NCBI RefSeq assembly: GCF_000238295.3
Contig: NZ_AHCD03000035.1
Span: forward strand, 930,001 to 994,000
Reading direction: 5' to 3'
Source of the DNA: Pseudoalteromonas rubra
GTDB lineage: Bacteria > Pseudomonadota > Gammaproteobacteria > Enterobacterales > Alteromonadaceae
Length of the DNA: 64,000 bases
Each line of letters begins with the position of its first letter. Position 1 is the stretch's first letter. The notes beneath the pieces were generated by a model. It did not search any database, had not been told where the DNA came from, and worked only from the letters and a program-made list of their open reading frames with translations. Shown here in pieces: positions 17,236 through 25,313 of the stretch. The translations under genes were made by a program, and so were the position numbers.

Positions 17236-18474
17236 TCAGACTTTTTTAAATAGCAAAGAGCCATTTGTTCCGCCAAACCCAAATGAGTTACATAGCGCAT
17301 AGTCCAACTTAGCATCACGTGCAGTATGTGGCACATAATCTAAGTCACACCCTTCGTCTGGATTGTCCAGGTTGATAGTCGGTGTCACTTTTTGGTGCTG
17401 TAGTGATAAAATACTGATAATAGACTCTACTGAGCCTGCAGCCCCCAACAAGTGGCCCATCATTGATTTAGACGAGCTCACCATTACATCTTTTGCAGCA
17501 TCACCGAACACAGACTTAACCGCAGAGGTTTCAGCTTTGTCACCCGCTGACGTAGACGTACCATGCGCATTGATGTAGCCAACCTGCTGAGCATTTACAC
17601 CCGCATCTTGTAGGGCATTTTCCATCGCTAACGCAGCACCAGCACCGTCTTCAGGCGGCGATGTCATATGGTATGCATCACCACTCATGCCAAAACCAAC
17701 CAGTTCGGCATAGATCTTGGCACCACGCGCCTTAGCATGCTCGTACTCTTCCAGTACAATCACACCTGCACCGTCAGCCAGCACAAAACCGTCACGATCT
17801 TTATCCCAGGGGCGAGACGCAGCTTGTGGGTCGTCATTACGTGTAGACAGAGCGCGGGCTGCGCTAAAGCCACTCATACCAATTGGCGTTGATGCTTTCT
17901 CGGCACCACCGGCAACCATAGCATCTGCATCACCGTAGGCAATCATACGTGCCGCATGACCAATATTATGCAGACCTGTCGTACATGCCGTAACGATAGA
18001 GATATTAGGACCTCTCAGACCGTGCATAATCGACAAATGACCCGATATCATATTGATAATGGTCGAAGGTACATAAAATGGAGACAGCTTACGTGGACCA
18101 CTGTTAAGTAACTTAACATGGTTCTCTTCAATCAGTGTCAGGCCCCCGATCCCAGAACCCACAGCTACGCCTACACGATTGGCGTTGTCTTCTGTGATTT
18201 CCAATCCGGAATCTTTAAGCGCCTGTACGCCCGCAGCAACACCGTACTGAATGAACAAGTCCATTTTCTTGGCGTCTTTCTTTGACATGAATTGAGTCTC
18301 GTCAAAATCATTGACCAGACCCGCAAATTTAGTACCGAACTGAGTAGTGTCAAAGTGTGTGATATTGCGAATACCACTTCGGCCTTCTAACAAGCCCTGC
18401 CAGGTTGACTCAACGTCATTACCTAACGGCGTCAACATACCTAAGCCAGTTACTACGACTCGACGTTTAGCCAC
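17236..18474 (-). CDS. fabF: Beta-ketoacyl-ACP synthase II FabF
   Basis: This 412-residue protein starts at GTG 18474, because GGAGG lies 5 bases upstream and the resulting MAKRRVVVTGLGMLTPLG start matches the family; a longer frame would begin at a TTG inside the ribosome site. The catalytic triad is visible: Cys164 in VTACTTGLHN, His in INAHGTSTSAGD and His in SMMGHLLGAAG. FabF elongates acyl-ACP by condensation with malonyl-ACP, including the temperature-sensitive 16:1 to 18:1 step. It follows acpP by about 85 bp. Confidence 0.96.
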   Translation of the reverse strand: MAKRRVVVTGLGMLTPLGNDVESTWQGLLEGRSGIRNITHFDTTQFGTKFAGLVNDFDETQFMSKKDAKKMDLFIQYGVAAGVQALKDSGLEITEDNANRVGVAVGSGIGGLTLIEENHVKLLNSGPRKLSPFYVPSTIINMISGHLSIMHGLRGPNISIVTACTTGLHNIGHAARMIAYGDADAMVAGGAEKASTPIGMSGFSAARALSTRNDDPQAASRPWDKDRDGFVLADGAGVIVLEEYEHAKARGAKIYAELVGFGMSGDAYHMTSPPEDGAGAALAMENALQDAGVNAQQVGYINAHGTSTSAGDKAETSAVKSVFGDAAKDVMVSSSKSMMGHLLGAAGSVESIISILSLQHQKVTPTINLDNPDEGCDLDYVPHTARDAKLDYALCNSFGFGGTNGSLLFKKV

Positions 18475-18558
18475 GGTTTCCTCCAAAAGGGATTTTCGAA
18501 ATGATGGGGGGTATAAAGAATCAGGGCAGCGAACGCTGCCCCAATTTAAAGCCGTTAA

Positions 18559-18795
18559 TTACTCAGCGTGAGCAGTAACGTAGTCGATCGCTGCCTGAAC
18601 AGTAGTGATTTTCTCAGCTTCTTCGTCAGGGATCTCAGTGTCGAACTCTTCTTCAAGAGCCATTACCAGCTCAACAGTATCAAGAGAATCAGCACCCAGA
18701 TCGTCTACGAAAGACGCTTCTGATTTTACTTCTTCTTCTTTAACACCTAGTTGCTCAACGATGATTTTTTTTACGCGTTCTTGGATGTCGCTCAT
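18559..18795 (-). CDS. acpP: Acyl carrier protein AcpP
   Basis: This 78-residue acidic protein has the 4'-phosphopantetheine attachment Ser37 in the motif GADSLDTVELVMALEEEF. It begins MSDIQERVKKIIVEQLGV, nearly identical to other gammaproteobacterial ACPs. It carries growing acyl chains for FabD, FabG and FabF encoded beside it. A gap of about 250 bp separates it from fabG upstream, long enough for a separate promoter, which fits the high level of ACP in cells. Confidence 0.97.
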   Translation of the reverse strand: MSDIQERVKKIIVEQLGVKEEEVKSEASFVDDLGADSLDTVELVMALEEEFDTEIPDEEAEKITTVQAAIDYVTAHAE

Positions 18796-19004
18796 TCTTC
18801 TTTCCTTTATTTAAACGCTATCGCGTTAATTTCAGATTGCGGCGTAGTTTACGGCGCATCATACTGTGATTCAAGGATTGACCATGACTTTTTTTTCTGG
18901 TCAAACCTGTTACTAAATATTTTCTACTTTTATCGCCTATTTTACTAGCAATTTCAAGTAAGATTGCCGCAAGATCACAAAAACTTCAATCTCGCTGACA
19001 ATTG

Positions 19005-19751
19005 TTACACCATGTACATAGCGCCGTTTACGTGTAAAGTTTCGCCTGAAACATAGGCTCCGGCGTCTGATGCGAGGTAAACTGCTGCTGCTGCGATCTC
19101 TTCTGGCTTACCAAGACGTCCTGCCGGCACGTTCGCGAGCGTTGCTGCTTTTTGCTCGTCAGTTAGCTCATCAGTCATGTCAGTTTGGATAAAACCCGGT
19201 GCGATCACATTCACAGTAATACCCCGTGAAGCGACTTCACGAGCCATCGATTTCGAAAAGCCAATGACACCCGCTTTCGCTGCAGCGTAGTTTGCCTGAC
19301 CTGCGTTACCCATAGTGCCAACTACCGAGCCAATATTGATGATACGACCTGATTTTTTCTTCATCATAGGACGCAAAACAGCCTTAGACAATCGGAAAAT
19401 TGAGCTCAGGTTGGTATCAAGAATCTCATCCCACTCTTGATCTTTCATACGCATCAACAGGTTATCACGCGTAATACCGGCATTGTTTACCAGCACATCT
19501 ACATCACCCAGGTCTTGTTTAATCGCCTGTAGTGTTGCTTCGATTGAATCTGCGTCGGTTACATTTAACTTGTACCCTTTACCATTGTCACCCAGATACT
19601 CAGAGATTCTGTCTGCACCTGACTCACTTGTTGCAGTACCAGCTACCTTTGCACCCTGTGCTACCATCGCGTTCGCGATTGCTTTACCAATGCCTCGGCT
19701 TGCGCCCGTGACAAGTACAACTTTACCTGTCAAATCAAATAGGTTTGTCAT
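19005..19751 (-). CDS. fabG: 3-oxoacyl-ACP reductase FabG
   Basis: This 248-residue short-chain dehydrogenase starts at ATG 19751, which has GGAA 8 bases upstream; the alternative ATG at 19766 directly abuts the fabD stop with no ribosome site. The NADPH turn is VVLVTGASRGIGKAIA, the NNAG motif is VDVLVNNAGITRDN and the active site is IGSVVGTMGNAGQANYAAAK (Ser-Tyr-Lys). It reduces 3-oxoacyl-ACP in each elongation cycle. It is preceded by fabD in the same operon. Confidence 0.96.
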   Translation of the reverse strand: MTNLFDLTGKVVLVTGASRGIGKAIANAMVAQGAKVAGTATSESGADRISEYLGDNGKGYKLNVTDADSIEATLQAIKQDLGDVDVLVNNAGITRDNLLMRMKDQEWDEILDTNLSSIFRLSKAVLRPMMKKKSGRIINIGSVVGTMGNAGQANYAAAKAGVIGFSKSMAREVASRGITVNVIAPGFIQTDMTDELTDEQKAATLANVPAGRLGKPEEIAAAAVYLASDAGAYVSGETLHVNGAMYMV

Positions 19752-19766
19752 ATATAATTCCGTCAT

Positions 19767-20693
19767 TTATTTTGCAGACGTGATTGCGGCCGCATCATTG
19801 ACGGCGCTGCACGCTACAGATTTATCAATTCGCTTGGCCAGACCGGTCAGTACTTTACCCGGACCAAATTCGTAAGCCTGTGTGATCCCTTCTTTCGCCA
19901 ATTGCTGAACAGTTTCGGTCCAACGAACCGGGCTGTATAACTGGCGAACAAGTGCATCTTTAATTGCTTCACCACTTTGCTGCTGCGCGACATCAACATT
20001 ATTAATGACAGGGAATGTCGGCGCAGAGAACTCAATCTCTGCCAGATCTGCAGCCAGTTGCTGTGCAGCCGGCTTCATCAGCGCACAGTGAGAAGGCACG
20101 CTTACAGCCAATGGCAATGCGCGTTTAGCACCCGCTTCTTTACAAGCAGCAGATGCACGCTCAACCGCTTCTTTATGGCCAGCAATGACCACCTGACCCG
20201 GTGAATTATAGTTTACCGGGGCCACCACTTGCTGTTCAGCCTGCTCTGCACAGATTGTCGCGATGACATCATCATCCAGGCCTATAATTGCCGCCATAGA
20301 CCCCGTACCTGCCGGCACTGCCTGTTGCATGTACAGACCGCGTTTTTCTACCAGTTTAACGGCCGTGGCCAGATCAAGCACACCCGCACATACCAGCGCT
20401 GAATATTCACCCAGACTGTGACCAGCCAATACCAACTCAGCGTCGACCTGTTCAGTCTGCCATTGACGGAAAATCGCGACACTGGCAGTCAGCAATGCAG
20501 GCTGAGTGCGATGTGTTTCGTTTAGTTCGCTTTCAGGACCATCAACGACTAATTTAGCTAAGTCGTAACCCAGCGCTGCAGAGGCTTCTGCAAACGTGTC
20601 CTGAACAACCTGGGAAGTTTCTAATAATTCCGCCAGCATACCAACGCTCTGAGAGCCCTGGCCTGGGAATAGTAAAGCAATCTTTTGTGACAT
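19767..20693 (-). CDS. fabD: Malonyl-CoA:ACP transacylase FabD
   Basis: This 308-residue protein begins MSQKIALLFPGQGSQSVGML. It carries the nucleophile Ser93 in LAGHSLGEYSALVCAG and the later VPSHCALMKPAA segment containing the catalytic His. It transfers malonyl groups from CoA to ACP. Its stop codon runs directly into the upstream alternative ATG of fabG (TAAATG). In most gammaproteobacteria fabH lies immediately upstream; here plsX lies only 59 bp upstream and there is no room for fabH. Confidence 0.95.
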   Translation of the reverse strand: MSQKIALLFPGQGSQSVGMLAELLETSQVVQDTFAEASAALGYDLAKLVVDGPESELNETHRTQPALLTASVAIFRQWQTEQVDAELVLAGHSLGEYSALVCAGVLDLATAVKLVEKRGLYMQQAVPAGTGSMAAIIGLDDDVIATICAEQAEQQVVAPVNYNSPGQVVIAGHKEAVERASAACKEAGAKRALPLAVSVPSHCALMKPAAQQLAADLAEIEFSAPTFPVINNVDVAQQQSGEAIKDALVRQLYSPVRWTETVQQLAKEGITQAYEFGPGKVLTGLAKRIDKSVACSAVNDAAAITSAK

Positions 20694-20752
20694 AGTGTGC
20701 TCTTTTGATTTCTATATCCTGCCGTTTCCTTAGCAACACTATTTGGATGAAA

Positions 20753-21796
20753 CTAGGATCTGGCAGATGTCTCTTCAATCGGCGCCATTTCTTCAAAGGT
20801 CGCCTGGATCTTATCTGGAATACGTCTGTCGATCTCTCTGGCCGCTTCTTCGATAGCAGCCATAAATGCCTTCTTCGACGCATTTCCGTGACTTTTCACT
20901 ACAATACCGCGCAATCCTACCAGACTTGCGCCATTATACTGGTCGGGGTTCACACGTTTATACAGTTTTTTTATGACGGGCCTGAGTAAAAATGCCAAGC
21001 AACGATAAAAAAGGTGCTTTTTCAACGCTTTTGTAAACTTAAACATGATAAGTTTGGCAATTCCTTCACAGGTTTTCAATGCAACATTGCCAACAAACCC
21101 TTCACAGACAATGACGTCTGACTTACCCGAAAATATATCACTGCCTTCACAATAACCCTGATAGTTAATGACTGGACAGTCCTGCATTAATTTAGCAGCT
21201 TGCTTGATGCCATCATGCCCTTTAATGTCTTCCAGTCCGATATTAAGCAAATGTACCTTGGGTCTTTCCAGTTTAAGCGCCGCACCCGCGACAATGGATC
21301 CCATAATCGAGAACTGTAATAAGGTTTCAGGGTCGCACTGAACGTTGGCACCTAAGTCCAACAGGTATACAGGTTGTTTCTTTTCTGTTGGTACGGACGT
21401 AATAAGAGCTGGCCGTTTGATGCCTGGCAGCATTTTTAATACATAATGAGCCATGCTGAGTAGTGCACCTGTGTTACCTGAGCTCACGCAAGCTTGTGCT
21501 TGTCCGGCTTTTACGAGATCCAGTGCAACGCGCATGGAAGAGTTGCGTTTATTACGCAGCGCCTGAGCAGGTTCGCAAGTATTGGTGACGACTTCATCGC
21601 AGTGTTTAATGATTAAACGTGGATGAGACAGCGCATTGGCTTTTTCCAGTGCACTTTCAAGAACGGTACGGTTGCCACATAGCAACAGTATCAAACGGGG
21701 GTGTTTTTCTACCGCTTCGATTGCGGCGGGTATTGATGAACGGGGGCCGTAATCGCCCCCCATCATATCTAACGCTATGGTTAGATCAGCGTGCAT
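20753..21796 (-). CDS. plsX: Phosphate acyltransferase PlsX
   Basis: This 347-residue cytoplasmic protein has the PlsX start ADLTIALDMMGGDYGPRSSI and the conserved ACVSSGNTGALLSMAHYVL and VCEGFVGNVALKTCEGIAK segments. It converts acyl-ACP to acyl-phosphate, the donor for PlsY in phospholipid synthesis. It follows rpmF closely, as is standard. The C-terminal tail after about residue 315 is longer and charged (EEAAREIDRRIPDKIQATFE), which is not unusual. Confidence 0.95.
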   Translation of the reverse strand: MHADLTIALDMMGGDYGPRSSIPAAIEAVEKHPRLILLLCGNRTVLESALEKANALSHPRLIIKHCDEVVTNTCEPAQALRNKRNSSMRVALDLVKAGQAQACVSSGNTGALLSMAHYVLKMLPGIKRPALITSVPTEKKQPVYLLDLGANVQCDPETLLQFSIMGSIVAGAALKLERPKVHLLNIGLEDIKGHDGIKQAAKLMQDCPVINYQGYCEGSDIFSGKSDVIVCEGFVGNVALKTCEGIAKLIMFKFTKALKKHLFYRCLAFLLRPVIKKLYKRVNPDQYNGASLVGLRGIVVKSHGNASKKAFMAAIEEAAREIDRRIPDKIQATFEEMAPIEETSARS

Positions 21797-21807
21797 AAAG
21801 CAATCTC

Positions 21808-21978
21808 TTACTTAGAAATTACTTTTTCGCCTTTGTAGTAACCGTCAGCAGTTACGTGGTGACGACGGTGAGTCTCACCAGAAACTTGATCTACAGTTAG
21901 TGTAGGACCGTTAATAGCATCGTGTGAACGACGCATGCCACGACGTGAACGTGACACTTTACTTTTTTGTACCGCCAT
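21808..21978 (-). CDS. rpmF: 50S ribosomal protein L32
   Basis: This 56-codon frame encodes MAVQKSKVSRSRRGMRRSHD at its start and GYYKGEKVISK at its end, the typical gammaproteobacterial bL32 without zinc-binding cysteines. It lies between yceD and plsX, the conserved location. It is a structural component of the large ribosomal subunit. Confidence 0.97.
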   Translation of the reverse strand: MAVQKSKVSRSRRGMRRSHDAINGPTLTVDQVSGETHRRHHVTADGYYKGEKVISK

Positions 21979-21989
21979 TAGCCTATCTC

Positions 21990-22514
21990 CTAAGAATCTT
22001 TCTTAAGTTGTTTTAAAATTTCAAATGGATTTGGTTTGCTCTCTTGTTCTTCTATCTCACCAAAGCTAACTGGCTTATCAGAAAAAGAACAAGATCCTTC
22101 TTCATGCTTAGGAACGATGGGGATCGCCAGTATCAATTCATCTTCGACAATTTGCCGGAGATTAATTTCACCTTCTTCATCCAACTCCACAACATCATAG
22201 CACTCAGGAAGTTCGTCCGACTCTGCACCTAATCCGACTGGCGAATACGCAAAGTCTTGTTCCAAATCCAACCCTAGTTCATCGTTGCAACGTTGACACA
22301 ACACTGTGACTTTGGCTTGTACGCTTCCACGCACTACAACCAAACCTTGCTGGTCTGTTTCGCAACGAATAGTTACCGCTATTTCACCTACTTGATCTTG
22401 CACAACTTGCTGCAAACGAGAAAGTTCTTCAAGCGCTATAACACCGTCATAACTGGCCCGGCGCTGTGCCGCTTTGCAAGGATCAATGGTGATGGGAATT
22501 TTCACCTTTTGCAT
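21990..22514 (-). CDS. yceD: 23S rRNA accumulation protein YceD (DUF177)
   Basis: This 174-residue protein is of the DUF177 family. It has a CxxC in VLCQRCNDELGLDLEQ and the conserved acidic ELDEEGEINLRQIVEDELIL segment, and it ends in a lysine-rich tail. YceD is linked to 23S rRNA accumulation and is encoded directly before rpmF in most bacteria, as here. It probably heads the lipid/ribosome operon, with its promoter in the 120-bp space shared with the divergent maf-type gene. Confidence 0.92.
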   Translation of the reverse strand: MQKVKIPITIDPCKAAQRRASYDGVIALEELSRLQQVVQDQVGEIAVTIRCETDQQGLVVVRGSVQAKVTVLCQRCNDELGLDLEQDFAYSPVGLGAESDELPECYDVVELDEEGEINLRQIVEDELILAIPIVPKHEEGSCSFSDKPVSFGEIEEQESKPNPFEILKQLKKDS

Positions 22515-22634
22515 AGGGGCTGCATCATATAGATAGTTACTGCTTTAGTCAAAGCAAAATTAAACTTTCATATTGTTTTTAGCCGCGTTGTGATTATCCT
22601 ATGGGAAATTTTCTCTAACGCGGTCCCGGTACTT

Positions 22635-23222
22635 ATGAAATCACCACTAATCTTAGCCTCCAGCTCACCATTTAGGCAGCAAATATTGGCAAAATTATGC
22701 CTGCAATTTGACAGTTTTTCACCTGACATTGATGAGTCAGCACACCCACAAGAAACGCCAGCCGAACTGGTGGCCCGATTAAGTGAAGCCAAAGCGCAAA
22801 CAGCGCATCAGTATTATAGCAGTGGATTGGTGATCGGCTCAGATCAGGTGGCATTATTTAATGGTCAGATCCTCGGTAAACCTCATACCGTTGAAAACGC
22901 CCATGCTCAGCTTCAACAATTCAGTGGCCAGGTCGTGACTTTTCTGACCGGGCTATCTGTTTATCAACTTGAAACGCAGAAAGCCATCACAAAAGTCATC
23001 CCATTTAAAGTGCACTTTAGAACACTCAGCGAAGCTCAGATAAAACACTATGTCGCCAAAGAGCAACCACTCAATTGTGCGGGCAGTTTTAAAAGTGAAG
23101 GGCTGGGCATTTGCCTTTTCGACAAACTGGAAGGAGAAGACCCCAATACTCTGATTGGCCTTCCCCTGATTGAACTGACTAAATCACTGGCTGAGTTCGG
23201 CGTCGACGTGCTCGGACAATAA
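22635..23222 (+). CDS. Maf-family nucleotide pyrophosphatase (YceF type)
   Basis: This 195-residue protein starts at ATG 22635, where the family start MKSPLILASSSPFRQQ begins; a start 45 bases further upstream would add an atypical hydrophobic tail. The SSSPFR substrate loop, a central GLVIGSDQVALFNG and GEDPNTLIGLPL near the end are characteristic. YceF-type enzymes hydrolyse modified nucleoside triphosphates (7-methyl-GTP in E. coli). It is divergent from yceD, as in E. coli. Its last 39 bases overlap the convergent HAD gene. Confidence 0.92.
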   Translation: MKSPLILASSSPFRQQILAKLCLQFDSFSPDIDESAHPQETPAELVARLSEAKAQTAHQYYSSGLVIGSDQVALFNGQILGKPHTVENAHAQLQQFSGQVVTFLTGLSVYQLETQKAITKVIPFKVHFRTLSEAQIKHYVAKEQPLNCAGSFKSEGLGICLFDKLEGEDPNTLIGLPLIELTKSLAEFGVDVLGQ

Positions 23223-23852
23223 AAAATCACTCAGCTGTGCATAGCTATGGCACAAGGCCAGTGGTGCATACTTTATTAATTGCGCTTCACTGGCTGCGCC
23301 TAATGTCACAGCGACAGCGGGTACGTTTGCATTGCTGGCCAGTTGCATATCAATGCCAGTGTCACCGACCATAATTGCATCGCAAGCATCGACTGCAAGC
23401 TCGGTTAGGATCTGCTGCAACATATCAGGATCTGGTTTTGACTTTGCATCATCTGCCGTTTTAGTCAGGCAAAAATAGTGACTAAGGCCACTATGTGCCA
23501 GCAAGTTATTTAGCCCCACCCTGCTTTTTCCCGTTGCAACTGCAAGCAAAACACCTTGTGCTTTCAGATCAGCCAACAGTACTTCGACCCCTTCAAACAC
23601 AGCAATGGGTGTTGTGTCTTCCTTATATAGACGTTTATAACTCTTTGCCAGCTCAGCGGCCTTGTCTTTTTGTTCGGGAAACAAGGTCGCTACAGCCGTT
23701 TCAAGCGACAAGCCAATAATTGATTTAGCAGCATCGTCCGAGATAGGGGGCAGTTCATGATATTGTGCAACCTTATGTAAGGTATTCACAATTTTAGGCA
23801 CAGTGTCCATTACCGTGCCATCCCAATCAAAAATGACCAGTTTACGCACCAT
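23184..23852 (-). CDS. HAD-superfamily phosphatase, phosphoglycolate phosphatase-like
   Basis: This 222-residue protein has the four HAD motifs in order: VIFDWDGTVMDT (nucleophile Asp), VLLAVATGKSRVG (Ser/Thr position), KSKPDPDML (Lys) and AIMVGDTGIDMQLA (acid pair). A helical cap lies between motifs I and II. The substrate is not certain; Gph-like members act on phosphoglycolate and related small phosphates. It overlaps rluC by 11 bp and both are probably one transcript, an arrangement common in Alteromonadales and Vibrionales. Confidence 0.88.
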   Translation of the reverse strand: MVRKLVIFDWDGTVMDTVPKIVNTLHKVAQYHELPPISDDAAKSIIGLSLETAVATLFPEQKDKAAELAKSYKRLYKEDTTPIAVFEGVEVLLADLKAQGVLLAVATGKSRVGLNNLLAHSGLSHYFCLTKTADDAKSKPDPDMLQQILTELAVDACDAIMVGDTGIDMQLASNANVPAVAVTLGAASEAQLIKYAPLALCHSYAQLSDFLLSEHVDAELSQ

Positions 23853-24804
23853 TATTACCCCTTAGCGTTTTCAGACAATGTTCCAGTGCTTTGTCCAATG
23901 GTGCTTCGACGTGCAATGTGGTTTCGTGTTTAGGGTGAATAAACCTCAATTCACGGGCATGCAGGAATAACCGACCCAGGCCTAACTGGCGCATTTTACT
24001 GTCAAACACCTGATCCCCATACTTATCATCACAGGCTATTGGGTGGCCTTTACATTGTGTGTGCACCCTGATTTGGTGAGTACGACCCGTTACCGGCGAT
24101 GCCTGAACCAAAGTCGCGCCATCAAAACGCTCTAACACACGAAAGCGGGTATGAGAGGCTTTACCCTCTTCATGATCTACGCGTACCACCCGCTCGCCAG
24201 ATTGCAACGTATTTTTCCGCAGCGGTTCGGTGACATTTTTATGTTTAGCAGACCATTCTCCGCACACCAGCGCCCAGTAGTTTTTTTCCATGGTTTTTTC
24301 TCTGAGCTGTTCATGCAATCCTTTTAGAATTGCCCGGCGTTTTGAAATCAACAGACAACCTGAGGTGTCGCGATCTAATCGATGCACCAACTCGAGGTTT
24401 CTTTCATCCGGACGCAATGCACGGATAGCTTCTATTAACCCATAGCTCAAACCACTGCCACCATGAACCGCCATGCCGGAAGGCTTATTCATAACTATCA
24501 GATACTTATCTTCGTAGAGAATGGCATCTTCCAGCCCTGCGACTTTGTCCAGGTTCTTTGGTACAAACTCAGATTTTTCCGCCACTTTAACCGGAGGAAT
24601 GCGCACTTCATCATTCAGTTGTAGCTTGTAAACTGGCTTGATCCGCTTTTTGTTAACCCTGACCTCCCCTTTGCGAAGAATTTTGTAGATTGCACTTTTC
24701 GGTACCCCTTTGAGATGGGTGAGCAAAAAGTTATCTATACGCTGACCGAGTTGGTCTTCCGTTATGGTTACAAAACTTACCTTTAAGCCGGTTTTTTCTG
24801 ACAT
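23842..24804 (-). CDS. rluC: 23S rRNA pseudouridine synthase RluC
   Basis: This 320-residue protein has an N-terminal S4 RNA-binding domain (QRIDNFLLTHLKGVPKSAIY, then KGEVRVNKKRIKP). The RluA-type catalytic domain has the active Asp in LVHRLDRDTSGCLLISK, and later PVTGRTHQIRVHTQ. RluC modifies three uridines of 23S rRNA (955, 2504 and 2580 in E. coli). It is divergent from rne, the conserved pairing that supports this call over RluA or RluD. Confidence 0.94.
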   Translation of the reverse strand: MSEKTGLKVSFVTITEDQLGQRIDNFLLTHLKGVPKSAIYKILRKGEVRVNKKRIKPVYKLQLNDEVRIPPVKVAEKSEFVPKNLDKVAGLEDAILYEDKYLIVMNKPSGMAVHGGSGLSYGLIEAIRALRPDERNLELVHRLDRDTSGCLLISKRRAILKGLHEQLREKTMEKNYWALVCGEWSAKHKNVTEPLRKNTLQSGERVVRVDHEEGKASHTRFRVLERFDGATLVQASPVTGRTHQIRVHTQCKGHPIACDDKYGDQVFDSKMRQLGLGRLFLHARELRFIHPKHETTLHVEAPLDKALEHCLKTLRGNNGA

Positions 24805-25313
24805 TGCCTAATCACTGAATTGAGTAATAATTTAGTTGCTATCACGCAGGTATTAGTGGGATAATCGGCCCGCCTATCTTTGCGAGCGTGCTTTTTATCG
24901 CATTGATGCCGCTGTGATGCACATCTTGGGTGGAGGATCATACAGATTAGAGCTGAGATTTCCACAGCTTTATCGACCCGACCCAGTGACAAATACGTGC
25001 GTTTAATCTTAAATGAAGCGTGTAATAGTTCATTGTATTGATTAAACACAGCTAAACAACCGAAATTAAAAGCAATAATTATTAATGTCTTGTGTAGATT
25101 AGTCGGGTTAGATTTAGACCCGTGCGACATCCGTAAGCCGAGTGAAACACTCTGTAACCCGCCACTTAAAAGCAGTGTGGCATAAGCGTTATATGCGGAA
25201 GTAAATGATTGTTCCCGTCTCCCAGTCGTGAGACTGCATTATAAAAATAGGAACACTAAACACCTGAACTAAGGTGCACAGACAAAGTGTAAAAAATTAA
25301 GTAGAGTAAAAAT
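24805..25313 (+). promoter_or_regulatory. rluC/rne divergent region with structured rne leader
   Basis: This is a 509-bp space with no convincing gene. In its rne-proximal part there are clear stems: GTTCC (25211-25215) pairs with GGAAC (25250-25254) around an inner GTCTC/GAGAC (25217-25221 with 25230-25234), and CACCT/AGGTG pairs at 25261-25276. In E. coli the long structured rne leader binds RNase E and sets its own mRNA decay. The position and nested hairpin here suggest the same element, though I did not align it. Confidence 0.5.

Noticed and set aside
24783..25130. Minus-strand frame of 115 codons in the rluC/rne space
   Set aside because: It overlaps the rluC start and the rne leader, has no domain and reads like translated regulatory DNA.
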